Shown: positions 1 through 10,859 of the stretch, piece by piece
How positions within the stretch are numbered: the first letter of the stretch is position 1
Layout of the letters: each line of letters opens with the position of its first letter
Origin: Ascarosepion bandense
Taxonomy: Eukaryota > Mollusca > Cephalopoda > Sepiida > Sepiidae
Length of the DNA: 64,000 bases
NCBI GenBank assembly: GCA_037127315.1
Contig: JBBBDQ010001188.1
Location: forward strand, 1,396,001-1,460,000
Reading direction: 5' to 3'
Notes under the pieces: generated by a model
Seen by the model: only the letters and a program-made list of their open reading frames with translations
Databases searched by the model: none
Told to the model about the DNA's origin: nothing
Position numbers and translations under genes: made by a program

Positions 1-25
1 TTGTGATTTGTTTTTTAAGAGCAGG

Positions 26-208
26 GTCCCCAAGTTGTACCCTTGTTATTTAACCCATAACTGGAGGGAATGGACGGATTAATACCTTTCCCAACGGTAC
101 GAGTGCTTAAGTGAATACAGGGTATTCAACTGGAATTCGAACTCGGCTCACCGATTTCTCTTTCCGAGGCGATATCCACTGCACCACAACGCACATCCGT
201 CACTATAC
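26..208 (-). mobile_element. tRNA-derived SINE body (follows 5S head)
   Basis: On the minus strand an A-box-like GTGGTGCAGTGG and a B-box-like GAGTTCGAATTCC are spaced as in tRNA-derived SINEs. These are followed by the family's conserved tail (GGGAAAGGTATTAATCCGTC and CCTCCAGTTATGGGTTAAAT). The copy is cut off near the window start. The same family occurs at least ten more times in the window. Confidence 0.8.
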
Positions 209-326
209 GCTTACAGCACCTGGTATTCCCAAGCGGTCACCCATCTAAGTATTGACCAGGCTCAATGTTGCTTAACTTCGGTGATCGAGCGAGAACCTGT
301 GTATTCAACGTGATAGGCCGTAAGCC
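209..326 (-). repeat. 5S rRNA-derived head of a composite SINE
   Basis: Minus-strand sequence from 326 to 209 matches the whole length of metazoan 5S rRNA: CGATCACCGAAGTTAAGC, the internal promoter box C region GATGGGTGACCGCTTGGGAA and the end CCAGGTGCTGTAAGC. It is 118 bp, close to the 5S length of about 120. It runs straight into the tRNA-like SINE body at 208-26, so it is read as the head of a SINE rather than a free 5S gene. Confidence 0.8.
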
Positions 327-339
327 AAAATAGTTGTTG

Positions 340-1545
340 TCCTAATAATTTTGCACAATACTATATATATATATATATATATATTGGATTCACATCTCTT
401 GATCTCATGGTGTGGTACCTGGACGCTTCAGAGGTTGCACAAGTAGTGCAACTCCTCCAAGATGGCACATCAATACGTGTCGTTGCAAGAAGTTTTTTTG
501 TGTCTCCCAGCACAGTCTCAAGAGCATATAGGAGATTCCAGGATACAAGGAGAGCTGGACAGGGTCGTAGAAGATTCTTAATTCCGCAGCAGGATCGGTA
601 TCTGCACCTTTATGCACAATGAACTCCAGCAGGCCACTGGTGTTTATGTTTTTGACGAAACAATCAGAAACAGGCTCCGTGAGGGTGGCTTGAGGGCCCT
701 ATGTCCTGTAGGCGGCACTGTGCTCACTGCCCAGCAAATCTGAGCACATGCGATAGACGTGAAAGGGTCTGAAAATGCCATGAAGAACATTATGCTGCCT
801 GCAACATCATTCAGCATGACCGGTTTGTTGGCGGGTCAGTGATGGTTTGGGGAGGCATCCCTGGATGGACGCACAGACCACTACAGATTAGATATTGCCA
901 CACTGACTGCTATTATGTATCGGGATGAATTCCTTCGACCAATCTCAGAACCTAGGTTGGTGCAGTGGGACCTGGGTTCCTCCTGGTCCACAACACTGGC
1001 TGACCTCATGTGGCTAGAGCATGTAGGACGTTCCTGGAGGATGAAGGAACTGATATCATTGACTGGCTTCCACGTTCACCTGACCTAAACACAATAGAAC
1101 ACCTCTGGGACATTATGTTCAGGTCCATCTGGTACCGCCAGGTTGCTCCTCAGACTCTGCAAGAGCTCAATGATGCTCTGGTTCAAATCTGGGAGAAGAT
1201 CCCCCATGACACAATACGTTGTCTCATTAGGAGCATGCCCCAACGTTGCCGAGCATGCGTACAAGCACGTGGTGGCCACACAAACTACTGAGAACCATTA
1301 TGAGTTTCTAAATGACATTTTGGTAAACTGGACCAGTCTGCTTTTTCACTTTTAGTTTTGGGGTGTCTTTGATTTCCCCGCTCTCTAGGGTGGTCATTTC
1401 ATTTCTATCAAATTATGTGGCATCATTTTGTTACTAATACATCACCTATTTATAATCAGGAAACATATTCAAGATCATTTTCTCCCTGTTTTGATCTGAT
1501 GTGTTTTCGAAAGGTTCCTCTAATTTTTTAGAGCAGTGTAGAATA
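340..1545 (+). pseudogene. degenerate Tc1/mariner-type transposon
   Basis: Residues from 407 encode a Tc1-type helix-turn-helix (DGTSIRVVARSFFVSPSTVS then RAYRRFQDTRRAGQGRRR). The reading frame then breaks; a VWGGI segment near 842 marks the region of the first catalytic Asp. From 1010 the transposase end is read as FLEDEGTDIIDWLPRSPDLN then TIEHLWDIMFRSIW, containing the third catalytic acidic residue (IEHLW), and ends ACVQARGGHTNY. Several stops and frameshifts, including one replacing the second catalytic Asp region near 990-1005, make it non-functional. The right end near 1520-1541 reads TTTTTTAGAGCAGTGTAG, typical of a Tc1-family inverted repeat. The left end near 340-362 is poorly preserved and followed by a (TA)n tract. 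It lies next to the SINE at 26-326. Confidence 0.8.
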
Positions 1546-2394
1546 AAAATGTATTAAATAAACGCAATGAAATAATTCTCATATGCAGACATTGCAAAAT
1601 GTTCACATTAGAATATAGATAAAAAAAACACTATATTAATTAACATGCATATACCCAATAGTTCGCTTCAGGAAATAATAATTGACGAGATATCAAAATA
1701 AAGTAAAGATTTTAATAAAAAAAATTTTTTTTACAAAAAAATTTTACAATAAATAGGTATTAGAAAGATGGGATAATTATAGCAGGAAGTTAAGCAGGAA
1801 AAGAAATAAAAATGTTATTTATAAATCAACGGTTTAAAATTAGATATGCACTGATAAGAAGAGTAAATCTACTTAAAAATCTCCTTAAGGTTGAATATAA
1901 ATACAAAAAGTGTTTTTTTCTTCACACCTCTCCTGTTTTCTAGGAGAGGAAGTCAAAATATGAAGAAAGCAGAAAATACATTTTCGGTACTAAAATAGTC
2001 ACAATAATATAAAGTGAGGAGCAATAAAAATAAAAATACAAATAAAAAAAGGAAAACAAAATTAGGGTAAAAGTAGGTTGACACTTTGACCGTTAGGGAG
2101 GAAAAAAGAAGGAAACAGAAAAAGAAGTAGAGGGAAAAAGAAAGGAAAAAAGTAAGTATGTATTCCCTAGAAACTACTGGCCAAATTCCAAAGTGAATCT
2201 TTACTCTGATTGGTTAAAAAGAATACACATAAATTTTATGTCTTCCCACATACATAAATAGCAAACCGACGGTTTTTTGTATTTAAATGTAAATCGATTT
2301 CACAACCAACGTCCACAATTGCCTGACGAAGAGAATCTCGAAACATAGAAATTTCCGTGTCGTAATGTAAAATTAATTAATAATTATATATATA

Positions 2395-2815
2395 TAATCA
2401 ACTTTAAAACCGGAAATAACATATCACATTGCATTTGACTAGATTTTTTTGTTATCATTTCGTGCTATCCCGCGGTGTGACGTCATAAAACGGCATCGCA
2501 AATTTAAGAACTGCGTTTATTATTTTTGGTAACTACTGCCGTTGCCAAGCGGAGTTTTATGTCAACACAAAATAAAATCGTCGGTGATGGTGGATGTTAT
2601 AATATTTCAGTTTAAACAACTTCTCTGAAGATGGCTCATGTGAGCCGAAAGCTTAGAAGAAAACCAATAAATAATTATCCAAATGTTGGAGAATTTTTGT
2701 CTTTATTTTCAACTGAAATTAAAGCAAAAATACAACGTTTAGAACGGCTCATGATTAAACATAATAGACATTTATTGTCTCTTATATTTAACAGCATATG
2801 TTTAGAAATTATATA
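2395..2815 (+). mobile_element. Penelope-like element terminal repeat, family 1
   Basis: This segment is shared, with the same internal order, with 35630-36010 (opposite strand), and in part with 37535-37745. It contains GAAGATGGCTCATGTGAGCC GAAAG, followed by an open stretch starting MAHVSRKLRRKPINNYPNVG that is the same in all three copies. It is assigned to Penelope-like elements because the 35.6-37.7 kb copy is joined to a Penelope-type reverse transcriptase. The right end runs into (TA)n and (GT)n tracts at 2810-2862. Confidence 0.65.
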
Positions 2816-3261
2816 TATATATATATATATGTACGTATGTGTGTGTGTGCGTGTGTGTGTGTGCTATTTTGGCAGCAATCTTTCATTTATATATGTTTCA
2901 TTAAGGACGACTGTCAAGGAACTGCAATTAAGCTTTTGTTTAATTGTTTTTCTGCACGTACTTGTGTTTACGTTTATGGACAAAATATGTGTAGATATTG
3001 ACCAAGTAATCTCTATATCCGAATGCTTGAAAAAAAGACTATTGTTGAAGCAATATTATAAGAAATAAAAACGCTGATTCTCAATAATAACAACTATGAA
3101 CAAAGATGGTTTTAAGATCTAATGCTCGCAAATCTCATACAATCCAGTCAATACCGGTTACCTAGCTTCCGTTAAAGATCAGATGTCATCGCCTCTCCAG
3201 AAAAACATCGCTACCATACTTTTCAGATCCATCAGCTCGATCATCTCTACACGGTGATTAT

Positions 3262-3440
3262 ATTCAGTCAATTAAGTGCCGTACGTGATACACGCTTTGG
3301 GGATCATGTCTTTTTCGAGACATAACTGACTAGGCAGGATGTTATCCCGCAGTAGGTTGCCATTACTTTCTGAGTTACTGGTTATAAGACAAGCCAATCT
3401 GTCCTACTATTTAACTCATAGTTGAAGGGAATATTGACAG
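3262..3440 (-). mobile_element. tRNA-SINE, 3' part
   Basis: The tail half of the SINE family: AAGTGCCGTACGTGATACAC, a CATGTCT..AGACAT stem and TATCCCGCAGTAGGTTGCC. The tRNA-like head is missing. Confidence 0.75.
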
Positions 3441-3557
3441 GTTATATTACATTATTATAAAAATGATAATAGGCGGGCTTTCAGTTTATTCATAACCATA
3501 GAAAACTGATCCCCCTCTATGCCCAGTAAAAGTTCTATGTTTCCAAATATTATATTC

Positions 3558-3873
3558 CGTCACTCAGTTAAGTGCCATGCGTGATACACGTTTGAGAGAT
3601 CATGTCTCCTACGAGACATGACTGACCCCTGCAGAAGATTATCCCACAGTATGTTGCCATTGCTTTCTGCGGTAGACTGGTTGCCAGCCAAGGCTATAGA
3701 ACACAATCTGTTCTGTTATTTAACCCAAAACTGGAGGGAAGAGACGGATTAATAACTTTCCCAAGGGTGTTTGTGCGTAAGTGAATGCAAGGAATTCAAC
3801 TGGAATTCGAACTCGGCTCCTAGATTACTCGTTCCGAGCCGATAAACACTACACCACAACGCACATCCGTCCT
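3558..3873 (-). mobile_element. tRNA-SINE, near full length without 5S head
   Basis: Runs from the tail (AGTTAAGTGCCATGCGTGAT) to the head (GCACCACAACGCACATCCGT on the plus strand), with the B-box-like GAACTCGG region. It ends at the head with no 5S sequence, unlike the copies at 26, 28610 and 34971. Confidence 0.8.
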
Positions 3874-3964
3874 ACACTACAAATTAACCAAGTTTAAATA
3901 AAATAATATTGGTAGTAAATCCGAATTTATTGAATGGTTTTGAAATTATAAACAAACTTTTCCT

Positions 3965-4525
3965 TATGTTAAGACGCCCGGCTAGAGCTAAATCTGTTAG
4001 CGCCCAAATTGCAAGGCCCAACTGTCAATCGGCGCCTAAACAACCGGGCCCAAACGACGATGCCCAAACGGCCGGGCCCAAATGTCAACCGGCGCCTAAT
4101 CAGCCGAGCCCAAACGACGATGCCCAAATGGCCGGACCCAACTATCAACCGGCGCCTAAACGACTGAGCTCAAACGACGATTCCCAAACGGCCAACTGGC
4201 ACCTAAACGGCCGGGCCCAAACGACGATGCCCAAACAACGATGCCCGAACGGTCGGGCCTAACTGTCAACCGGTGACTAAACGGCTGAGCTCAAACGCCG
4301 ATGCCAAAAGGGCCGGGCCAATCTGTCAACCGACACCTACACGACCAGGCCCAAACGACGATGCCCAAAAGGCCGGGCCCAACTGTCAACCGGCGCCTAA
4401 ACGTCTGAGATCAAACAACGATGCTCAAAAGACCGGGCCCAACTGTCAACCGGCACCTAATGAGCCGGGCCCAAACGACGATGCACAAACGGCCGGGCCC
4501 AACTGTCAACGGGCGCCTAAATGAC
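3965..4525. repeat. 60-bp GC-rich minisatellite
   Basis: About nine copies of a 60-bp unit (CGGGCCCAACTGTCAACCGG ... AAACGACGATGCCCAAA). The AACTGTCAAC marker recurs at 4020, 4080, 4140, 4260, 4320, 4380, 4440 and 4500, exactly 60 bp apart apart from one gap. Because 60 is a multiple of 3, the plus strand reads as 20-residue repeats of the type PNDDAQTAGPNCQPAPKR in two stretches (3909-4262 and 4273-4524) separated by a frame break. It is much more GC-rich than its surroundings. No splice sites or promoter argue for a gene, so a minisatellite is the safer call. Confidence 0.85.
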
Positions 4526-4532
4526 TTGATTA

Positions 4533-4702
4533 ATTATAATCGGACCACCCCTTCTATAACCCGATTTTCTCGATTATCGATTTTCGATATTTATCTGGGG
4601 TACCTCGACACAAAACCTAGCTAAGAACACTTACAGACGCTTATAGTACAACTGTGTAAATTTTTAAAAAAATCAGACAAAGTTCCATTTATAAATAATT
4701 TA
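4533..4702 (-). mobile_element. Helitron 5' end fragment
   Basis: Minus strand starts TCTAAATTATTTATAAATGG then AACTTTGTCTG, the 5' end shared by the copies at 16767, 56363 and 18346-19061. It continues with CTAGGTTTTGTGTCGAGGTACC and the GATAATCGAGAAAATCGGG segment, then stops. The CTAGT 3' end is missing. Confidence 0.7.
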
Positions 4703-5334
4703 GATAACCAGGGTTATATAGTCCACCCAGCTACGAAAGACTCCAAAAATGCCCATTTACTCTTTGTAGTAGCTGCACAGACTTTCGAGCCCTATATGTG
4801 ATAAGTTGTGGTTTAGCCCACTCAGCCACGAATGTCAAATACAGAAAAGTAATGCGTAGTTGCAATCTGTAAGATATTCACCTCTATCATCGGGAAGTTT
4901 CGAAGGATATATCTGGTAACCGGGTGTAGAACGCTCAACGACGAAAGATGGACATCAAAGAAAGATCAAGTTATCGTATCTTTCGATGTCTATATCTGCT
5001 AAATTGAGTTTTCTACCCGTTTATAAAGAACGTGCATTTTCAGATCTGATATGATTTACTTTTTACTGCAAGCATAAAATTTAATAGATACACGAATTTA
5101 AACCCATGACTTAAAAAAAAAATGTAATTGATATCTACCTTAGTGGCTGACCGAAAGTCAAATTTAAAAATTAAACATACTAATTTCCGTGTCTCTTATA
5201 TTGAGAGAGGTATATACGCCCCAGGTGTCTACTTAATTTCAGACATGAACGAGTTAATATTATTGCAACCAGAGAAACACGATCTTAGGAGTTGGGTCTA
5301 CATAGCTGAGCGTGTGCACCGTCTTCATTTAGAT
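4703..5334. other. unannotated stretch
   Basis: An open frame of 99 codons begins at 5128 on the plus strand. Its 3' third overlaps the antisense of an RTE-like LINE end, so I do not consider it a gene. Nothing else recognised. Confidence 0.4.
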
Positions 5335-5735
5335 ACCGTGTCCCTTCGACACGTAGGCGATCATATCCCTCCACATATTTGTGTCCCTTGTTTGTCTTTA
5401 TATATTTTGTCCTTCTATTTTACCTAAACTGTGCTCTAGTATCAATTTGCTTAAGTGCATCAAGTATGTCAACCGCTGTTTTCCCTCTCTCTTTCAATCC
5501 ACCCTCTGAATATTAGATTCTCCGAGCCTTCCTTTCTAAACATTAAATAACAGAACAAAAATATGACGAAAATGAAAAATATAAGGGGGGTCGCCGACGT
5601 CTGCAAGGACACGCCACATAAAGAAGATCCTCTCAAACTCCGCTCCGCATCCTCAAGGTCATCAGATGTAACGCCCTGCTTTCTCCTGTGAAAGAAGTCG
5701 CTGGGTGAAAAATAGTTCGTCACCGTCAAGGACAC
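5335..5735 (-). mobile_element. RTE-like LINE 3' fragment
   Basis: The minus strand contains KEGSENLIFRGWIERE, matching the KEGLENLILTGQIEVE segment of the better preserved copy at 51258-51569. It also has the family's 3' coding end: plus-strand GTGTC..CGACACGTAGGCGATCAT corresponds to ACGTAGGCGATCAT in the other copies. Stops and gaps interrupt it. Confidence 0.55.
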
Positions 5736-6197
5736 GGCGCCGCTTTTTTACCCTATCGAGGCTAGAAATTGTGCTCCTGCTTCAATATGACAGCAGTACT
5801 CTATTCACAGCCTGGCCTGGATCTTACAAATGTAGAAAACAGCACGAGTTGTCAGGTACTTACTGGAGCTGTACTTGGGAGTTGATATTTTTTTTTGCAT
5901 CTTTAGGGATGCAACTTATGCATGAGTTTCCCTTGAGGTCAGGTTTGTATTAATAGGTCATTAGGCACGAAGCTTTTGAAGGTATATCTGTTGATCGTGA
6001 AATTAATATCTCTTGTTACAACCTCGAGAAGCCTATATATTCCATAAATAGATTTTCTATAGAATATAGAACTATAAAAATGTAACCATATGCTTATACA
6101 ATTACTTTTATCATTGGTTTTTCAAGCAAAGCAGATTAATAAAAATTTCTGTCTTTCACCTAAAATAGAGAGATAAATTGTAATTATTGTTACTTAC

Positions 6198-6293
6198 CAT
6201 GTTCTCTCGCCAAATATCGTGCAATTGCCATTGATTCAGGCATCTTGTTTTGGCCATCGATGTCCAAAACAGGGACACTGTAACTGGGCATAT
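6198..6293 (-). CDS. S-crystallin / sigma-class GST, second exon
   Basis: This 96-bp exon is bounded by a TTTTTTTCAG acceptor and a GTAAGT donor. Joined in phase to the exon at 17667 it reads DMPSYSVPVLDIDGQNKMPE and then SMAIARYLAREH with a split Gly codon. That is the beta3-beta4 and helix 3 segment of the GST N-terminal domain, including the conserved cis-proline (SVPVL) and the glutathione-binding Q-x-x-x-P-E-S-M-A-I region (here x-P-E-S-M). Entry and exit phases are both 1. It is about 11.4 kb downstream of exon 1, a large intron filled with repeats. I found no following exon between here and the left edge, so the gene should continue off the window. Confidence 0.92.
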
Positions 6294-6639
6294 CTGAAAA
6301 AAAGACAGAGAATGTAAATTATTGTAAAGAAACAAAGAAACTTTGGAGATAAATGCCCAAATTTGGGGTTTTAATGAATAGTTTTCTCTTAACGCAAAAG
6401 GAACAAAAATTTTAGCCAAAGTTCTAAAAATTCCAACAAATAATTTTTGTATGAAAAATTGTTTGTTCTTTTTTTTTAATAATAGAAGAATGCAGCGACT
6501 GAGAAGACAAGAGAAAAACAAGACATTTGTCGAGGAAATCACCACCAGTAAAACATAATATAAAAAAATTATCTTAGTACTACAAACAAAAAGAAAATCT
6601 AGGAAAATTTTTTTTTAGAAAAAACATGTGTAACTAGGA

Positions 6640-6900
6640 ATCATGAATAAAGGCACGGGTTGAGGAATCGGAGAGTTGAGATCGAATTCAAGTCGAATTT
6701 ATTAAATTCACTTAACTGCTAATACCTTTAGAAAAGTTCTGAATCCATCTCTTCTCCAGTTATGGGCAAATTTCAGAACAGACTGGGTTTTATAGTTTTG
6801 GATGGCAACCGGTCTAAGAAAAAAAAATCTCTGAAACAAACCTGAAGAGGATTGGGTTCTGTCGGACTGTTGTACCCAAAGAAGTACCCCTTCTACTAGG
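6640..6900 (+). mobile_element. tRNA-SINE, diverged copy
   Basis: Contains recognisable SINE body segments in plus orientation (GAGATCGAATTCAAGTCGAA, TTCTCCAGTTATGGGCAAAT, GGATGGCAACCGGTCT). It is more diverged than the other copies and its borders are uncertain. Confidence 0.5.
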
Positions 6901-7399
6901 ACTGGAATACATGTGACATTCATAAAGCTCTAATGAGTCCCGAGATAAAAAAAAAACCTGTAAGAGTAACACTCTTTGCTATAAGACATGATGTGTGATG
7001 TAGCTGGTGAAGGCACCATATTCTTCTCTTGCGTCTTAAAAAACAATAAAACGTGGGTGCAAATTTCTTGGTAACGAAAAAGATAAAGAGAGGGAACAAC
7101 GATCGACGACTGTCCTAGCGGCAGTTTATTAAAATGGCCGCTAACGGAGAACATCTTAATTCCGTCCGCAAAACGGCTGACTGACGGGTCAGCCACTATC
7201 TCTCTCCTCCCGATTTAAAACCCTCAGCCAAACCCCCAGAATATTGTCTCCAGTCCTTCTCTTTTACTCATCCAGATCTCTTCCTTTAACTCAAGACTTT
7301 TTGTGTGAAAGAAACGCTTCCATGAAAGACTAGATTTCTAGACTGAACAATCCCGAATTGGAGGTCCTTTATTTATTTATAAGGTCAGATTTCTGGTCT

Positions 7400-7850
7400 A
7401 TTTATAGCTAGCAATGGCTTCCCTGTGTCTCTTCTATAAATACTTTCACGGCTTCTGCTCCGATTAACTTAGATCACTGGTGCCCCCTAGGTTCGAATTT
7501 GCACGAGATACTAGACTAGCAACTAGATCCCACCCTTTTACAGTGAAACCGATCAAATGCAACCATAACTTCTACTCCAACAGTTTCTTTTCTCGTACTT
7601 CCCGACTGTGGAATTCTCTTCCACAAGATTGCTTCCCCGACGGCTACAATCTCCAGGAGTTTAAATGTAAGGTCAATAGATATCTCCTAACAAACTAACT
7701 CGCTTCCATTCTTCCCACCCACCGAACTATGTATCACGCCCCTTCCGACATTTCCTATATATAACCACTCTTTCTATTTACCTTCCCCCATGTAGCCCCA
7801 AGCGCAATAGTGGCAGTGGAATGCCTTGCTTGGGGTGAATAGTCAATCGC
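7400..7850 (+). mobile_element. Jockey/CR1-like LINE, 5'-truncated tail
   Basis: Encodes the C-terminal piece ARDTRLATRSHPFTVKPIKC followed by SRTSRLWNSLP and EFKCKVNRYLLTN. Then comes the family's 3' UTR end GTGGCAGTGGAATGCCTTGC TTGGGGTGAA. The same C-terminus follows a reverse transcriptase at 47.8-50 kb, which identifies the family. One in-frame stop precedes the fragment (GATTAACTTAG). Confidence 0.85.
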
Positions 7851-8485
7851 ATTCAACTGTGAAAGCTCACCTTCCTCACTGAAGGTTCGAGCTAAAATGG
7901 CTTTCACACAGAATAACATCTGTTGTTTGGCGACTGGATGACCAGTGAGTTCACATTTCTAGTGTTACTAAAATTACTTTTATCTTCTTTTTTATTTTTT
8001 TAAAAAGAACTACCATAAATCTACCCCGAATTGTATCATATGCTTCCTATTAAATAGGAAGAATAATCTGATAAAGAATAATCTGATAAAATCGTTTAGA
8101 AACAAAAGCTCTTTATTCAATAAACGTTGGCAATATATGAATTATTCCACTTGACGTCTGGTGTGAGAGTTAACCCGAGGAGACGCAGTGTTTCGGTTTC
8201 AGGGAGAGAAGATTGATCCATGTTAATGAGCGAGAGGAACGATTGTCTCATTTTAGTTAACAACTAAAAGGTTTATCGTCTGTCTTTTTCTTCCATTTTT
8301 AAATTACTTTTTTCTTTGTAGAAGGACTGTTTTTTAATTTGTGTAACTTTTTAAATTAAGTCTTCATGTCACATCTTTTGTTTAAATAGTTTACGTCGTA
8401 CTGTTTCTACTTTTCATTTGTTTCGATATTTTTGTGGGGTATTCAAGATGAATATTTGGGTATTTCTTATTTTTTACAAATATTA

Positions 8486-9362
8486 CTAGCATTATAACTC
8501 GGCGTTGATAGAGTGTAATGAAAGCTTTAAAACTAATCCATGGTTCTAGAGCTCGCACTTTTTGGATGTTTGCAAGAAAGACTAAAAAGCAATAGTTGTT
8601 TCCAGTCAAAGCGAAACCGAAGATGGATTGAAAAATGAATGGATGTAAGTCAAATTTTGATTTCCAGTATCGATGTCAAATAAGTTTTCCGTCGCAAACT
8701 GATTTTTGAAGGCTAAATAAGACCCCTGAGTAAATGCTATCATGGCTGAGACTAAAAACTACAGTTATATCTACTTAGAGCAAAATCCGAAGCAAAAACC
8801 AAAATAAAAGAGCTGAAAACCTGATTTGGATCAGACTCGATAGGATATCGGGGTATCGATTTCCAATATCGGAGTCAAATAAATCATGCAAGGATAAATT
8901 AACTTAAGTAAATCCATGAAATTTATCGTACCCATCGAGAGTAAAATTGAAGGAAATGAGCCATACTGATGGCTGATTATCGGTTTTTGATCAGATTTGA
9001 TAGAACATCGAGGGTATCGATTTCCAATATCGGGGAAAATGAGTCGTCTGAGAAGATCAACTAATGTTTGAGACTAAAAACTATGATTTTACCAAGTTAG
9101 AGCAAAATCTGCAGCAAGAACCACGATAAAAGAGCTGAAATCCTGATCTTGATCAGACCTGATCGGATATTGGGGTACTGATTTCCGATATCGGGGAGAA
9201 ATCGGAAAAAATAAGTAGCCCATAACCTGACCGGAAGTCTAAAGAATATTTGCGTGAAGTTTGGTGAGAATCGGATAAAATTGTGGGTTTGTATAAAGGA
9301 CATGCAGACAGACAGGTAGGTAGACAGATAAACACAAACATCTTGCATTTTATGTATGTAGA
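8486..9362 (-). mobile_element. Helitron, non-autonomous, complete ends
   Basis: Minus strand begins TCTACATACATAAAATGCAA and ends with the GAGTTATAATGCTAGT-type 3' terminus (CTAG at 8489-8486 followed by T). The body contains duplicated segments around GATATCGGGG and GATTTCCAATATCGG and no coding capacity. It corresponds to the 3' two-thirds of the longer Helitrons at 16767, 18346 and 56363, but starts with its own TC terminus. Confidence 0.65.
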
Positions 9363-9589
9363 TTATTTTTCATTTTGAAAAGAAAATCCCGCTTTCATCA
9401 ACTAAAAAAAAGGCAAACGTATATTATTATATTCAAAATGGCCGACAGAACTAGGTCGGTAAAAAAAACCTGTTCGGGTCAAAAATGAAAGACCCTCAGA
9501 TACTAAAAAATGGTGACCCAGATATTAGGACAAAAGAAAGTATGAGGTCAAGAATGCCTAAAATCTGCCAAAAACGGTTTTTAATGTGT

Positions 9590-9893
9590 GGTGTGCGCTT
9601 TGGTGCAGTGGAACGAGAAATCTGGGAGCCGAGATCCAATTCCATTTGAATTTCTAGTATTCACTTACGCGCAAATAGCTTTGGGAAAGGTATTAATCCG
9701 TCTCTTCTCCCCAGTTATGAATAAAATAATATGACCGATTGGGTACTATATCGTTGGCTGGCAACCAAACTATCGCAGAAAGTAATGACAACCTACTGAG
9801 GGATAATCTTCTGCCCGGTCAGTCATGTTTCTTTCGAGATATGATCACCCAAGCGTGTATTATGTATGGCATTTAACTAACTGAATATTCTAT
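9590..9893 (+). mobile_element. tRNA-SINE, full-length copy
   Basis: Plus orientation from TGTGCGCTTTGGTGCAGTGG (A-box-like) through GGGAAAGGTATTAATCCGTC to GGCATTTAACTAACTGAATA. The hairpin in the tail is partly mutated. Confidence 0.8.
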
Positions 9894-10859
9894 CACACTA
9901 GTAGGAGAGCATATAGGCGTTTATCTAGCCCAATTTATTCAGATTCTCTGTTTTACCTCCGATGACCTGACCGCAAAGCCTCTGTCAACGTTCCCAAATG
10001 TTTTGATGTAGATGGCCAGAAAATGCCGGTCATTGTGACTTCCGTATCTTATGCTAAATATTATTAGTAAAACTCTTGTTCTCTTTCATTTGGGGATGCA
10101 AAACTCCCAAGATAGTTCGGTAGGTCTGTTACCTCCACCCTTCGGGAGGCGAACCGGGTATGCTTTGTGTTGAGATTCGTCAACATGCGCTTTGCAACTC
10201 GATCCTCAAGCCAATATGTCAGAAATCGGATGGTTAGGAAATATTTTGGAAGGATGACACACTTAAGAACTTCTCATCCGTGCACTCGTGAGAGATGGAG
10301 GCCCACCGTTTACCCCGAGGAGAGAGCTTCTTCTACCAAATTCTGTCGGCTTGCTCTTAAGCACCTCTTACGGGAAACGCATAGGTTCTCTGACGTCTAG
10401 GCATTGTCCCGTCAGGTATTATATCAAAAGTTAGTGAAGGGTCCGTTCAGAACAATTTGATAGGCGGGTTTCAATACACGAAAGATTAGGCCACTCGTTA
10501 CTGCTTTGGGCGCCCGTGTTGAAATGGTACGATAATGATGAAGCTTTTTTCATCAGGCTTGGTATAAAAAATTTTTTCAGTGGTCATGGACAATTCTGTA
10601 AACTGCGTTCGCTGTGATGCTCAGTGGATAAACCACGTTGCACCATTTTGTTTGGTTCATTCTGGTGTCATAGTCACTTCAGGTAAATTTTGTTGGCATA
10701 TTGTTCGGGAGGTTTTCCATCCTCGAGGCCAGTTCTGTGTGTAGCAATACGATACCGCCGTTGATGAAGATTGAACATTGTGTTCATTTGTTTTCAAGGT
10801 TTATGAGAGTCAAGATATGGACGACACGTCAGAAGATATTATATGGGGGGGGGGGTTGA
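9894..10859. other. unannotated intronic sequence
   Basis: A 77-codon open frame at 10167-10400 shows no recognisable domain. The segment around 10745-10850 resembles 15285-15400 (GAAGACTGAATATTGTGTT, then TATGAGAG and ACGTCAGA), so part of it is a dispersed repeat. A G-run of ten lies at 10846-10855. Confidence 0.4.

Noticed and set aside
209..326. Free 5S rRNA gene
   Set aside because: It is directly joined to a tRNA-like SINE body, and the same junction occurs at 28.7 and 35.07 kb, so a SINE head is the better reading.
2631..3068. 145-codon open frame starting MAHVSRKLRRK
   Set aside because: The first ~60 codons are repeated as part of a Penelope-type terminal repeat at 35.6 and 37.6 kb, and the rest runs through (TA)n/(GT)n. 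Not treated as a gene.
5128..5427. 99-codon plus-strand open frame
   Set aside because: Its 3' part is the antisense of an RTE-like LINE end, with no domain or splice support.
10167..10400. 77-codon frame rich in Arg/Ser
   Set aside because: No recognisable family, no start context or neighbouring exons; probably chance in intronic DNA.
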